This document shows positions 16,530 through 25,023 of a stretch of 64,000 nucleotides of DNA, in pieces. The translations under genes were made by a program, and so were the position numbers. The stretch lies in contig NZ_LWBP01000210.1 in assembly GCF_002078015.1 (NCBI RefSeq), forward strand, positions 1 to 64,000. Direction: 5' to 3'. Each line of letters starts with the position of its first letter. The stretch's first letter is position 1. Below the pieces are notes generated by a model. The model ran no database searches, was not told the origin of the DNA, and saw only the letters and a list, made by a program, of their open reading frames with translations. The DNA comes from Niastella populi (lineage in GTDB: Bacteria; Bacteroidota; Bacteroidia; Chitinophagales; Chitinophagaceae).

Positions 16530-17519
16530 TTATCTTCTGACTACCTGAATGGTATTATCATCTATCCTGTACTGTAACCTGTAAATAAAGGCCAGGTTGC
16601 TGAGCGCGGCTTCCAGGTTATTGCCCGGTACTACGGCCGTTAGCTGTTGCTGGTCATCACGATTGTTTTGTAAATGAATGGTTTTGCCGAAGTGAGAACC
16701 AATACGGTTTAACGCATCGTTCAATGAAATATCCTGCAACACGATATCGGCGCCTGTAAATGAGCCGGCATCTGAAATATTCACAGGCTGCACATTTCCT
16801 TCAGCCTTTAGCCGGTTATAGCAAAGCATATTACCGGGGGTAAGTAATGTGGTGATGGTCTTATTATGTGTATCTGAATAATTGGTGCTTACTTTTCCTT
16901 CTATCAGCGATATGCGTGTATTTTCTTCATTATCGTAAGCCTCTACATTGAACCGCGTGCCCAGCACCGTGAGCTTAACCTTTCCTGCCTGTACTGAAAA
17001 TGGATGCAGACTGTCTTTATGTACATCAAAAAATGCTTCACCTGTAAGCAGGATCTGCCGTGTTCCTTTTTCAGGATCATTTGCATATTGCAATACGGCG
17101 CCTTTTGAAAGCCATACTTTCGATCGATCGGGCAGTTGAAAGCTCATCTTGCCCGATCCGCTATTTCGAACTGTTTTCCAGATGGTTGCAGCTACCGGTT
17201 TATTATGGCGCCGGTTGTTCGCCCACCACGAAACGGTAAAAAAGATTGCCAGTACGGACGCGGCAACGGCAGTTTTTTTCCATTGCCCCATTATCAGTAT
17301 TGTCCTGCCATGTGGTTTTATCTGTGAGCGTATCTGCTGCCACAGGGAAGCGGTAGCTTTTTTGCTCATGACCCCACTGGCATGTTCCCAATTTTCATCC
17401 ATCTGCCGCAAAAGCACTTCCGGGTATTGCTGCAAATATTGTTGTACATAAGCTGCTTCTTCAGTTGTGCACATTCCATCGATCCAACGGCGTAATAAAT
17501 CCTTAGTAATGTTGTTCAT
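16530..17519 (-). CDS. FecR-family anti-sigma factor
   Basis: A 329-residue inner membrane regulator. The N-terminal cytoplasmic part (about 1-80: LLRRWIDGMCTTEEAAYVQQYLQQYPE) would hold the sigma factor. One membrane segment is at about 83-101 (KKTAVAASVLAIFFTVSWW). The periplasmic FecR domain is at about 120-225 (FQLPDRSKVWLSKGAVLQYAND, GEAFFDVHKDSLHPFSVQAGKVKLTVLGTRFNVEAY), with a DUF4974-type C-terminal domain (VLQDISLNDALNRIGSHFGKTI) that contacts the STN domain of SusC. It is divergent from the sigma factor gene, whereas such genes usually share one direction. Confidence 0.92.
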   Translation of the reverse strand: MNNITKDLLRRWIDGMCTTEEAAYVQQYLQQYPEVLLRQMDENWEHASGVMSKKATASLWQQIRSQIKPHGRTILIMGQWKKTAVAASVLAIFFTVSWWANNRRHNKPVAATIWKTVRNSGSGKMSFQLPDRSKVWLSKGAVLQYANDPEKGTRQILLTGEAFFDVHKDSLHPFSVQAGKVKLTVLGTRFNVEAYDNEENTRISLIEGKVSTNYSDTHNKTITTLLTPGNMLCYNRLKAEGNVQPVNISDAGSFTGADIVLQDISLNDALNRIGSHFGKTIHLQNNRDDQQQLTAVVPGNNLEAALSNLAFIYRLQYRIDDNTIQVVRR

Positions 17520-17658
17520 ATAAAAATTCGCTGGCTATAACACACCAAAAGCGGATTTCAGTACTAGTCTGAAAAGTGGATAAAGATTGAATTAACAATC
17601 TGGTAATGGTAGTGAGGGTAAGTGGTCAGGGTACTAACCTGTAATTTTGACTGCCTGA

Positions 17659-18216
17659 ATGCTTATGACCAGAGAAGAGCTGTATAAAGAGCAATTGTTT
17701 ACTGAAGTGTTCTATGCTTCAAAAGATAAACTGTACGCCTTCCTGAAGGAATATACAGACGATACGCATTTTGCAGAAGACATCATGCAGGCCTGTTACA
17801 TAAAGGTTTGGGAAAACATCGATAAGTGGGATAATGCAGACAGGCTGTTGCCGCTCATTAAAACCATTGCACGAAATCTGTTGCTCAACGCCATCCGCAA
17901 TAAAGCCCAATTGCCATTGGAATGGCTCGAAAAGTATGGTGTGGATCATACTCAATATTATCAACCTGATCAAGACCAGGTAAAACGTTCGCTTTATTCA
18001 CTCGATACGGTGATCAACCAGTTACCCGACCAGTGCCGTAAAGTATTTGTAATGCACCGCGAGAAAGGACTCAGCTACGATGAAATTGCAACCCGCTTGT
18101 CAATTTCCGTACATACTGTGCGGAATCATATGAGTAAAGCGATCCATCTCTTAAAAAGCCATATTCCAAAGGATATGATCCAGGTAATAATATTACTCTA
18201 CATACATTTTGTTTAA
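17659..18216 (+). CDS. ECF RNA polymerase sigma-70 factor
   Basis: A 185-residue sigma factor. Region 2 is at about 15-80 (FYASKDKLYAFLKEYTDDTHFAEDIMQACYIKVWENI), region 4 at about 115-170 (LDTVINQLPDQCRKVFVMHREKGLSYDEIATRLSISVHTVRNHMSKAI), and the tail is hydrophobic. Its start is 139 bp from the divergent fecR gene, and the shared gap contains both promoters. It should be sequestered by that FecR and released when the SusC transporter binds substrate. ATG 17665 (MTREEL) is an alternative start. Confidence 0.92.
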   Translation: MLMTREELYKEQLFTEVFYASKDKLYAFLKEYTDDTHFAEDIMQACYIKVWENIDKWDNADRLLPLIKTIARNLLLNAIRNKAQLPLEWLEKYGVDHTQYYQPDQDQVKRSLYSLDTVINQLPDQCRKVFVMHREKGLSYDEIATRLSISVHTVRNHMSKAIHLLKSHIPKDMIQVIILLYIHFV

Positions 18217-18383
18217 GAGATTCCCGGATGGGAGTTATAGAAAACGATAACCGGTGTGTTGAAAATTCTGCAGGCAAAGGCTTTAATCTCATCTACGATA
18301 TTCTAACATCCGTTTAATATCATTCTAATTCTTATAAAGTAAATTTAGTGATCAATTGAAATAATTCGTAGCATTTATACAGC
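18217..18383. other. Gap before the structured RNA
   Basis: No gene is seen. The stretch just before 18384 is AT-rich and should carry the promoter for the RNA candidate. A TAAATTTAG stretch (18339-18347) is a weak resemblance to the Bacteroidota -7 element and is not enough to call. Confidence 0.3.
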
Positions 18384-18569
18384 GGGACAATTTGGTGTTT
18401 CATGCGTAATGTGATTATGCATGTGTTATAGGTGTCCTCAACCCAAACGGTAGAGAGAAATCCCTGACTTAATACTGTATGCAGGGAAAACTTATGTATT
18501 ACTCATGTGCCCAAGCGATCATACTGGATGATCGATTCGCTCCTTCTGTTAATGAAGGAGCGTTTTTTT
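18384..18569 (+). ncRNA. Candidate structured small RNA ending in an intrinsic terminator
   Basis: No open frame fits here, but consecutive helices can be drawn. GGACA (18385-18389) pairs with TGTCC (18433-18437) and encloses a 10-bp hairpin CATGCGTAAT/ATTATGCATG (18401-18410/18414-18423). CCCTG/CAGGG follows at 18462-18466/18481-18485. CGATCAT/ATGATCG follows near 18517-18535. A terminator is at 18538-18569. The density of perfect stems in a 186-nt stretch with its own terminator suggests an independent RNA. It could be a 6S-like or other regulatory RNA, or the leader of the SHOCT gene 52 bp further on; I cannot match it to a named family. Confidence 0.5.
18538..18569 (+). terminator. Rho-independent terminator
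   Basis: CGCTCCTTC (18538-18546) pairs perfectly with GAAGGAGCG (18554-18562) around a 7-nt loop, followed by seven T. It lies upstream of the SHOCT gene, so it ends the RNA candidate or attenuates read-through into that gene. Confidence 0.85.
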
Positions 18570-18620
18570 GGAACCTTATGTCATTTACGGCTGTAATACT
18601 TATCATCAAAAAATACGAAT

Positions 18621-18845
18621 ATGCGGTACAATGATTATTTTATGGGAATGCATTTTTTTTGGTGGATCTTATGGGTACTGATGGTTGTCTGGATCTTTTA
18701 TTCAGCCTGGAGTTTCGGGCAGCAAAAAGAAAAAAAAGATACACCGCTTGATATTCTTAAAAAGCGTTTTGCAAAAGGAGAGATCAGTAAAGAAGAATAT
18801 GAAGATCGAAAAAGCATTCTTCAACAGGATATAACAGGGGAATAA
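18621..18845 (+). CDS. Small membrane protein with SHOCT domain
   Basis: A 74-residue protein. It has one strongly hydrophobic, tryptophan-rich membrane segment at about 9-32 (MHFFWWILWVLMVVWIFYSAW) and a SHOCT domain at about 42-70 (DTPLDILKKRFAKGEISKEEYEDRKSIL). SHOCT is a short C-terminal oligomerisation-type helix-turn-helix pair of unknown function found in many small membrane proteins. The protein is complete, convergent with the MlaD gene (9 bp between the stops), and preceded by the terminator at 18538. Confidence 0.82.
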   Translation: MRYNDYFMGMHFFWWILWVLMVVWIFYSAWSFGQQKEKKDTPLDILKKRFAKGEISKEEYEDRKSILQQDITGE

Positions 18846-18853
18846 GATAATTC

Positions 18854-19885
18854 CTATTTGTCTGCGGGCGCCGGGCGTTGTTCCTGAAATGCCATCGTTT
18901 TTTTGGCTTCCCTTTGCTTTTGCCTTTCCAGTCTTCTGAAGTATCCGCGGAACAGGAAATTATGCTTCAATGCTTCCATATTCTGGTTAAAGGAGTGGGT
19001 GCCTTTTTGTATGTTGTCGAGGCTGCTGTTTATTTTAGTTACCATCGTAGAGTCTTTCAGCAGGGCATTTACCGTACCGTTACCGTTATATACATCCTGC
19101 TGCACATCTTTTATGACCGCATGTAAGGAAGCTGCCAGTTCATCGGCCGTTTCTCCTACTCCTTTAATTTTCGCAATAGCTTCATTCAGGTTCATGGCAA
19201 GAGATGAATCGGTTAGTATAGCCCCTGCCGATCCTTTCCCGTTTTTTACATTGGAAACGATAGCCTGCAGATCATCGGCCATGGCTGCAGCACGGGCAGT
19301 GGCCAGCTGCATATTGACGGCAGACCTTTTAAGATTGCGTGGCAGGGTTTCCTCGTTCAATATTTCCCATAAAGCCGTACTGTTATTAATGCGTTGCACT
19401 GTCGACTTTAATTGCGCGGCAATAACCGCCATGTCGTCGTTGGTTTTAGATAGTGTTTGCAACATATCATCTGTATTAACCCCGTTGCGGGCATTTAAAA
19501 CCTCTCCTTTGGCAACAAGGGGCGCCGGCTGGCCTGAAGGGGAAATATTGATCACCTTGTTTCCCATCAGCCCGTCTGAACCAATTGAGGCGAAGGCGTT
19601 ATTACGGATGATCTTTTCCATCTTTTTATCAACCCGCATTTCAACTTCCAGCAGCGTGTCTTTTAAGATTTTGATCCTTTTTACCGTTCCAATCTGAATA
19701 CCCGAAAAGCGAACGTTGTTGCCGGGCACAAGTCCCTGCACATCTTCAAATTGTGCTTTCAGGATGAAGGATGGGCCAAACAGGTTGCTGTTTTTGCCGA
19801 TCATATAAAGCAGGACTATAAGAAAAAATAATCCCGACAGAACAAATGCGCCCAGCTTTATTGTATTTACCGTTTTCTTTGCCAT
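18854..19885 (-). CDS. mlaD: MlaD/MCE-family lipid transport protein
   Basis: Start taken at MAKKTVNTIKLG (19885); an upstream in-frame ATG at 19900 would overlap the ATPase stop codon. An N-terminal membrane anchor (about 8-30, LGAFVLSGLFFLIVLLYMIG) is followed by an MCE domain at about 35-120 (FEDVQGLVPGNNVRFSGIQIGTVKRI, GLMGNKVINISPSG) and a long alpha-helical tail (about 135-335). MCE proteins form periplasmic rings or tunnels that carry phospholipids between the membranes. It is the last gene of a permease-ATPase-MCE operon. No MlaB or MlaC homologue is seen nearby. Confidence 0.88.
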   Translation of the reverse strand: MAKKTVNTIKLGAFVLSGLFFLIVLLYMIGKNSNLFGPSFILKAQFEDVQGLVPGNNVRFSGIQIGTVKRIKILKDTLLEVEMRVDKKMEKIIRNNAFASIGSDGLMGNKVINISPSGQPAPLVAKGEVLNARNGVNTDDMLQTLSKTNDDMAVIAAQLKSTVQRINNSTALWEILNEETLPRNLKRSAVNMQLATARAAAMADDLQAIVSNVKNGKGSAGAILTDSSLAMNLNEAIAKIKGVGETADELAASLHAVIKDVQQDVYNGNGTVNALLKDSTMVTKINSSLDNIQKGTHSFNQNMEALKHNFLFRGYFRRLERQKQREAKKTMAFQEQRPAPADK

Positions 19886-19892
19886 AAAATAG

Positions 19893-20663
19893 TTATTCAA
19901 TTAAGTCTTTAATTTTAGGATCACCCGATTTTTTTAGAGAGTCATAGGTGCCTTCGGCATAACAACGGCCGTCTATCAGCATCACCACTCTGTCGGCGGC
20001 AAGCCGAACACAGTTCATATCGTGCGAAATGATAAGAGAAGATGATCTATATTTTTTCTGAATGGCAACAATTAGTTCTATAATTTCTTTTGCGGTTCCG
20101 GGATCGAGGCCGGTGGTGGGTTCGTCGTATAAGATAATTTCCGGTTTAAGTATCAGCGTTCGTGCCAGCGCTATTCTTTTGCGCATACCACCCGATAGTT
20201 CGGCAGGCATCATGTTTATCGTATGTTTCAATCCAACGTCATCAAGCGCTTCCTGTACGAGTTTATTAACTTCCGGCTGGTTAACATTCATCCAGTGCCG
20301 GCGCAGTGGAAATTCGAGATTTTGCCGAACGGTCATTGAATCGTACAAGGCGTTACCCTGAAAGAGGAATCCAACTTTGGCTCGTATTTCATCCAATTCA
20401 TTCCGGTCAAGATCGGGTATATTCCGCCCGAATATTTCAATTGTACCGCTATCGGGTTCCAGTAAACCAATTATACATTTTATCAGAACCGATTTACCCG
20501 AACCTGATTTGCCCATTACTACGAGATTCTCGTCTTTTTCAAGATTAATGTTAAAATCAACCAGTACTTTATTACTGCCAAAGGATTTGTTCAGGTGTTT
20601 TATGATTATTACATCCTGGTTGGATTTCTTTTTTTCCGGTTGTACAATTGTTTGCGCTTCCAC
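19893..20663 (-). CDS. mlaF: MlaF-type ABC transporter ATPase
   Basis: A 256-residue ABC ATPase. Walker A is GKSGSGKS at about 51-58, the Q-loop is in FLFQGNALYDSMTV, the signature is LSGGM at about 151-155, Walker B is ILYDEPTTGLDP at about 171-182, and the switch His is in LIISHD. FLFQGNALYDSMTV and the ELSGGMRKR variant are typical of the Mla/MCE lipid-transport ATPases. It energises the MlaE permease encoded 11 bp upstream and overlaps the long form of mlaD downstream. Confidence 0.92.
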   Translation of the reverse strand: MEAQTIVQPEKKKSNQDVIIIKHLNKSFGSNKVLVDFNINLEKDENLVVMGKSGSGKSVLIKCIIGLLEPDSGTIEIFGRNIPDLDRNELDEIRAKVGFLFQGNALYDSMTVRQNLEFPLRRHWMNVNQPEVNKLVQEALDDVGLKHTINMMPAELSGGMRKRIALARTLILKPEIILYDEPTTGLDPGTAKEIIELIVAIQKKYRSSSLIISHDMNCVRLAADRVVMLIDGRCYAEGTYDSLKKSGDPKIKDLIE

Positions 20664-20674
20664 GATCGAATGAT

Positions 20675-21445
20675 TTAGTTCAGGTTTAATACGTTTGTAA
20701 TTTGAACGGCTATGAGGTCAATAACAAATATCGTGATGGAGGAAATCACAACGGATGAATTGGCCGATTGTCCTACCCCTTCAGTTCCTTTATTCGAATA
20801 AAACCCTTTATAACAGGAAATAATACCTACAGCAAAACCAAAAAAGAATGATTTCACAAATGCCGGCAATACGTCACTAAAACCAAGGTTATTGAATACC
20901 TGTGTATAAAACAGGGGAAAACTGGTTATGCCATTGATGTTTACACCGATATACGAACCGAATAACGATATGGCGTCACTTATCATCACCAGTATAGGTA
21001 ACATCAGTGTTGAAGCTGCAACCCTGGTTACCACCAGGTATTTAAAAGGGTTGGTGCCCGATACTTCCATGGCATCTATCTGCTCGGTTACTTTCATCGA
21101 TCCCAGTTCCGCCCCGATACTGCTTCCTATTTTACCTGCGAAGATCAGGGCAGTGATCACCGGGCCGATTTCCCTTACTATGGCAATGCCCACCATGGCC
21201 GGCAATTGAGACTCTACGCCGTATTCGATCAGCGAAGGCCGCAACTGCATGGTCAATACCAGTCCCATGATAAAACCGGTTAATCCGATCAACGGTAATG
21301 ATCTATAACCGATTACAAAGCATTGCCGTAAGAACTCTGAAATCTCGTATCGGGGTTTGAAAGCCTCTTTAAAAAAGCGGCCTGTAAAAACTGATATCCC
21401 CCCGGTTTCCTGCAGGAAATCAGTTGTTTTAACCGGTAACGCCAT
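20675..21445 (-). CDS. mlaE: MlaE-type ABC permease
   Basis: A 256-residue integral membrane protein with about five to six membrane segments (for example GYRSLPLIGLTGFIMGLVLTM at 47-67 and ITALIFAGKIGSSIGAELGSM near 97-117). The conserved MlaE blocks IVREIGPVITALIFAGK and AELGSMKVTEQIDAMEVSGTNPF are present. It is the inner membrane core of a phospholipid transporter, first in the operon with the ATPase and MCE protein. Some 650 bp of non-coding DNA precede it. Confidence 0.92.
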   Translation of the reverse strand: MALPVKTTDFLQETGGISVFTGRFFKEAFKPRYEISEFLRQCFVIGYRSLPLIGLTGFIMGLVLTMQLRPSLIEYGVESQLPAMVGIAIVREIGPVITALIFAGKIGSSIGAELGSMKVTEQIDAMEVSGTNPFKYLVVTRVAASTLMLPILVMISDAISLFGSYIGVNINGITSFPLFYTQVFNNLGFSDVLPAFVKSFFFGFAVGIISCYKGFYSNKGTEGVGQSANSSVVISSITIFVIDLIAVQITNVLNLN

Positions 21446-22159
21446 AACATCAAGATTTTGTCCTGTTTATATTAAATTTCTAAGGCAACATTTGCCGTTT
21501 TTTATTCAGCAACCGGTAAGAACAGGTTGTTTGCGGGGATGGCAATGTGGTGTATTATACCGCTATTGAGGAAAATATACCCACTTACTATTAACCCGGC
21601 ATCATACGCTGATCTGCCCGTTTTCCATCATCCGCGCGTTTTACTTTTCAGGGTACTCATTTACCAAATTGTCGATACCTAAAGGAGTAATGGTTCCGGT
21701 GGCGCCGGCCATATAATAGTGTGACAATGTAATTGAAGATGTTTTTTCATGATCTACAGTTTAAGATTGAAGTAATGATCACCGGTGTTTCGTGAACAAA
21801 ACTGAATTTTGTCAGGGGGTTGCTATACAGCATAAAGCAAAAAAATCATTCCAGCGCAAAGTTGCTCGTGGCATTGAGCTGATGTTGGACTTTAATGAGT
21901 GCGTATTTAACGCTGCTCTAATTCTGTTTTAATATAGTGTTTATCAGCGAATCGCATCAGCTATGATTCGCCTGCGTGTTAAAAACTCTGCACTATGGGG
22001 GATCATTTCTACTCTTTATTGCTTTGTACAGGGCGGTTAAATGTTCAGGACCGGATTGGGTATTATCAATCAGATTATTAGCAGTTCCCGTTGTACGATG
22101 CGTCTGGTGGCATAAATATTCCATTTTATCTTTCATTAGATCACCAAAAAACATGTAAC
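21446..22159. other. Long gap upstream of the mla operon
   Basis: 714 bp without a convincing gene. On the minus strand 21641-21712 encodes a 23-residue frame starting MAGATGTITPLGIDN and ending at a TAA, with protein-like residues continuing about 13 codons upstream of its ATG; it may be the tail of a decayed gene. A 7-bp hairpin GCGAATC/GATTCGC lies at 21947-21953/21965-21971. The rest shows nothing clear. Confidence 0.4.
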
Positions 22160-22753
22160 ATGACAAAGATTACGACAGTAAGTGCGGTGTTAGGATTGAT
22201 CCTGTTTATAGTCAGTTGCGGACCGTCAACGACACAAACGATTGGTAAAAATGTAGATCCCGATGCGGTAAATCTCAGAGATGCCAGAACCTATGGCTGG
22301 ATCAGCAGTATAGACAATATTCCGGAAACCCATATATTTATTAGCCCTACCGGCGTTTATGCATTTAACAATGAATCGGCCAGAAAAAGAATTAAGGATG
22401 CAATTGAATATGAATTAAAAGCCCGCGGATATAAAATGTACGATTCCGGCAATGAACCCGATATGGAAGTGTCTTTTTTTATATCGGAACAGGCAGGCAC
22501 CTTGCGCAAGACAGGCAGCTATGTTATGGTTCAGGGAGAGCCTGTAATTCCCAGCGACAATGTAGAAGAGGTAGCTGTTGAGCCGGGAACGCTCATCGTT
22601 AATATCATCGATGGTAAAACCGATAAAATGGTTTGGCAGGGATTTGCGTCGGGAATTCTTAAACCGGAAGATGTAAACGATGAATTAAAAATAAACCAGG
22701 CTGTATCTTCCGTATTTAACAGGTTTAATTTTAAGGCTGCTGGTAACAGATAA
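22160..22753 (+). CDS. DUF4136-type lipoprotein
   Basis: Start taken at MTKITTVSAVLG (22160) because it opens a lipoprotein signal with lipobox FIVSC (Cys20); an in-frame ATG at 22091 adds unconvincing residues. The mature part looks like the DUF4136 family: ARTYGWISSID near the start, AIEYELKARGYKMYDSGNEPDMEVSFFI in the middle, and GTLIVNIIDGKTDKMVWQGFASG near the end. These are periplasmic or outer-membrane-attached lipoproteins of unknown function. It appears to be a single-gene unit. Confidence 0.75.
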   Translation: MTKITTVSAVLGLILFIVSCGPSTTQTIGKNVDPDAVNLRDARTYGWISSIDNIPETHIFISPTGVYAFNNESARKRIKDAIEYELKARGYKMYDSGNEPDMEVSFFISEQAGTLRKTGSYVMVQGEPVIPSDNVEEVAVEPGTLIVNIIDGKTDKMVWQGFASGILKPEDVNDELKINQAVSSVFNRFNFKAAGNR

Positions 22754-23264
22754 GACGCAAAGCACATAAGCATATCAGCCCGAAAAATAAAGCAGGAGGA
22801 TAATAATGGTGTAAAGGCATACAGGTTAAAGGTGGATCCGGAACATTTTTGCAACTGTGATAATTACATATCGCTACTATCCGGCTTATTATTTTTAGGA
22901 GCGAGGTTTTCATTTTCAATTGCATTTGAATCCCTGTTTTCGATCTCAATAGAAACACCACTAACGCCTCCTGCTCGTTTTGATAATTGTTTTTTAGTTT
23001 TTAGATTCACCTTTGATACCTTTCTTGCCTTTTTATTGAAATATTTCTTTTTCATCGGTTTCCTGTTGTAAATATTATAAATATATTTTCCAGTTCTTTT
23101 TTCTTCGCTCTTCAGAAGCAGGCAGTTTGCCCTGCCTTAAGTTTGTGTCTTTTATTAATAGTATTATATACTTTATTGAAGTAAAGTTATTTTATGTATG
23201 GGGTTTTTTCATCAATAGACACAACTTTTAATTTGCTTACTTTTAAGCAACCCAATGCAAACAA
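22754..23264. other. Gap with one small minus-strand frame
   Basis: 511 bp between two rightward genes. Apart from the small leftward frame at 22864-23055, I see an AT-rich stretch (about 23060-23230) that probably holds the promoter for the hydrolase at 23265. No repeats or clear hairpins were noted. Confidence 0.35.
22864..23055 (-). CDS. Small basic-acidic hypothetical protein
   Basis: A 63-residue frame with a purine-rich ribosome-binding stretch (CAGGAAACC) just before its ATG. The first 28 residues are very basic (MKKKYFNKKARKVSKVNLK), followed by AGG and an acidic, asparagine-rich tail. The leader-like N-terminus and Gly-Gly recall peptide precursors, but there is no cysteine, no modification enzyme nearby and no family I recognise. 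It may not be expressed. Confidence 0.3.
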   Translation of the reverse strand: MKKKYFNKKARKVSKVNLKTKKQLSKRAGGVSGVSIEIENRDSNAIENENLAPKNNKPDSSDM

Positions 23265-24299
23265 ATGGCTACAAAAACGCTACACCTGTTATTCATTCTG
23301 ATGCTGGTTACATGTAATGATCTGTTCTCTCAATACGTTTGTACTCCATGCAATGCCTCATGTGATACCATACATTTTACCGCGCCGGGCATTTGTCCGC
23401 ATTGTAATATGCAGCTTGTGTTGGGGTCATCGCCAAACACGAACAATGAAATTAAAGCGGGCTCCGGAAAATTTTCGTTTGCAAATTCCCGAAATGGCAA
23501 ACAGGTGACGGTTCATTATTATCTCCCCAAAACATTAAATAAAAATTCACCAGTTCTTTTTGTTATGCATGGTGCCGGACGTAACGGCGGGCCTTATAGA
23601 GATACATGGGTTGAACATGCCGATAGATATAATGTACTGGTGCTGGCGCCTGAATATTCCGATGACAAATATCCGGGGTTCTGGAACTACAACCTCGCCG
23701 GAATGATAAGTGATGTAAAGGTCAATAAAGAAAGAACAGGCATTGACTCTTATAAGATCAATTCAAAAAAGGAAGAATGGGTCTTCGATGATTTTGATGA
23801 AATATTCGATGCCGTTAAGGATAGCCTGAAGTTAAAGGTCAAAACCTATGATATGTTTGGGCATTCTGCGGGCGGACAAATTTTGCATCGCCTGGCGATG
23901 TTTAAACCCGGAAGCAAAGCGAACAGGATCCTGGCTTCAAATTCCGGCTGGTATACTGTGCCCGATTCTACAGCTTTGTTTCCCTACGGTTTGAAAAATA
24001 GCACCGCAACCAAAAAACTGCTCACAAAGGCATTTAAAGCACAATTGATCGTCTTTCTTGGTGAGAAGGATAATGAGAATGAAAAGCGGGGTGATCTTGT
24101 TCGATCGGCAGAAGTGGATGTTCAGGGCACCGGCAGGCTGGCACGCGGTAAATACTTTTATACGAAAGCGAAACAATACGCCGATGCATTGCGTGTTGGT
24201 CTTAAATGGAAACTGGTTATTGTACCCGACGTGGGGCATGATCATATTGCCATGGGCAATGCTGCTGCAAAATACTTATATGGATCTGAAAATGATTGA
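23265..24299 (+). CDS. Exported alpha/beta hydrolase with N-terminal metal-binding-like domain
   Basis: A 344-residue protein. The signal peptide (about 1-22) is followed by a small cysteine-rich domain at about 24-53 (YVCTPCNASCDTIHF then PGICPHCNMQLV) resembling the heavy-metal-binding YHS-like module. An alpha/beta-hydrolase fold follows at about 85-335. Its oxyanion segment is FVMHGAGRNGG, the nucleophile Ser is in GHSAGG (near 205), and the likely acid and His lie in FLGEKDN and PDVGHDHIAM. It is probably a periplasmic or secreted esterase or peptidase of unknown substrate. It is a single gene, convergent with the lipoprotein gene to the right. Confidence 0.75.
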   Translation: MATKTLHLLFILMLVTCNDLFSQYVCTPCNASCDTIHFTAPGICPHCNMQLVLGSSPNTNNEIKAGSGKFSFANSRNGKQVTVHYYLPKTLNKNSPVLFVMHGAGRNGGPYRDTWVEHADRYNVLVLAPEYSDDKYPGFWNYNLAGMISDVKVNKERTGIDSYKINSKKEEWVFDDFDEIFDAVKDSLKLKVKTYDMFGHSAGGQILHRLAMFKPGSKANRILASNSGWYTVPDSTALFPYGLKNSTATKKLLTKAFKAQLIVFLGEKDNENEKRGDLVRSAEVDVQGTGRLARGKYFYTKAKQYADALRVGLKWKLVIVPDVGHDHIAMGNAAAKYLYGSEND

Positions 24300-24341
24300 T
24301 GCCTCAATACTCAAACACCCTTGGCCAAAAGTACCAGGAAA

Positions 24342-24370
24342 TAAAAACGGGGCCGCTTGCGAGGCCCCGT
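24342..24370 (-). terminator. Intrinsic terminator for the leftward lipoprotein gene
   Basis: ACGGGGCC (24347-24354) pairs perfectly with GGCCCCGT (24363-24370). On the minus strand the stem is followed by a T-rich run, and it lies 17 bp past the stop of the 24388 gene. It may also block read-through from the convergent hydrolase. Confidence 0.8.
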
Positions 24371-24387
24371 CTTATAAACGATTTTTA

Positions 24388-25023
24388 TTAATCCTGTGTG
24401 AACAGTTTCAGTTTACCTGCAAAGGAGAACTCGGTTGAAACTGGTTTCCCCTGATTGGGTGAGTACCAATAAGAAACTGCGTTGGTATAAGCACCGGTTC
24501 CTGATGCGGAAAATTTCAGCGAAACATTGCCGGTGGTTACATTAAGACTGTCGATAGTGATAGATTTGGTAAGACCAGTATAATTACCAGAATAATAAGC
24601 ATTGTCGTAATAACTATCCTCATCTTCCCAATAGTGGCCACCTGCTACATTGGTAACTTCCTTTGTAGTAGGATTATAAGTAAATTCTGTCCACGCACCC
24701 TCGTTCCAGCCTACGTCACTGAAACGCTCTATATAAATGTCATAAGTTCCATCACCGTTATTGCTTAATTTTTGCGTGCTTTGATCATTACCTTTGAACC
24801 TGTACATGCCACTAACTGTTCTGCTTTTACTGTTATTATCTTCGAAAGTGGTTGTAGCGGTAATTGGTTCATTTGAACCCAGTGAGCTTATAACTCCATC
24901 TAATTGTTCCTGCAAAGCAGAGTTGTGTTTTTTCAAATCGTTGATGTCGTCTTTCAGCTTTTTACAAGAAACAAATGGAGATCCTGCAATAAGCACACCG
25001 AAAATGATTACTAACTTTTTCAT
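24388..25023 (-). CDS. Hypothetical lipoprotein with coiled coil
   Basis: A 211-residue protein with a lipoprotein signal (MKKLVIIFGVLIAGSPFVSC, Cys20). A heptad-like helix follows at about 24-48 (LKDDINDLKKHNSALQEQLDGV), then a beta-rich domain with many Tyr, Gly and Thr residues (about 60-205). The coiled coil recalls Lpp-like oligomerising lipoproteins. No family is recognised. It has its own terminator and a 429-bp upstream gap, so it appears monocistronic. Confidence 0.65.
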   Translation of the reverse strand: MKKLVIIFGVLIAGSPFVSCKKLKDDINDLKKHNSALQEQLDGVISSLGSNEPITATTTFEDNNSKSRTVSGMYRFKGNDQSTQKLSNNGDGTYDIYIERFSDVGWNEGAWTEFTYNPTTKEVTNVAGGHYWEDEDSYYDNAYYSGNYTGLTKSITIDSLNVTTGNVSLKFSASGTGAYTNAVSYWYSPNQGKPVSTEFSFAGKLKLFTQD

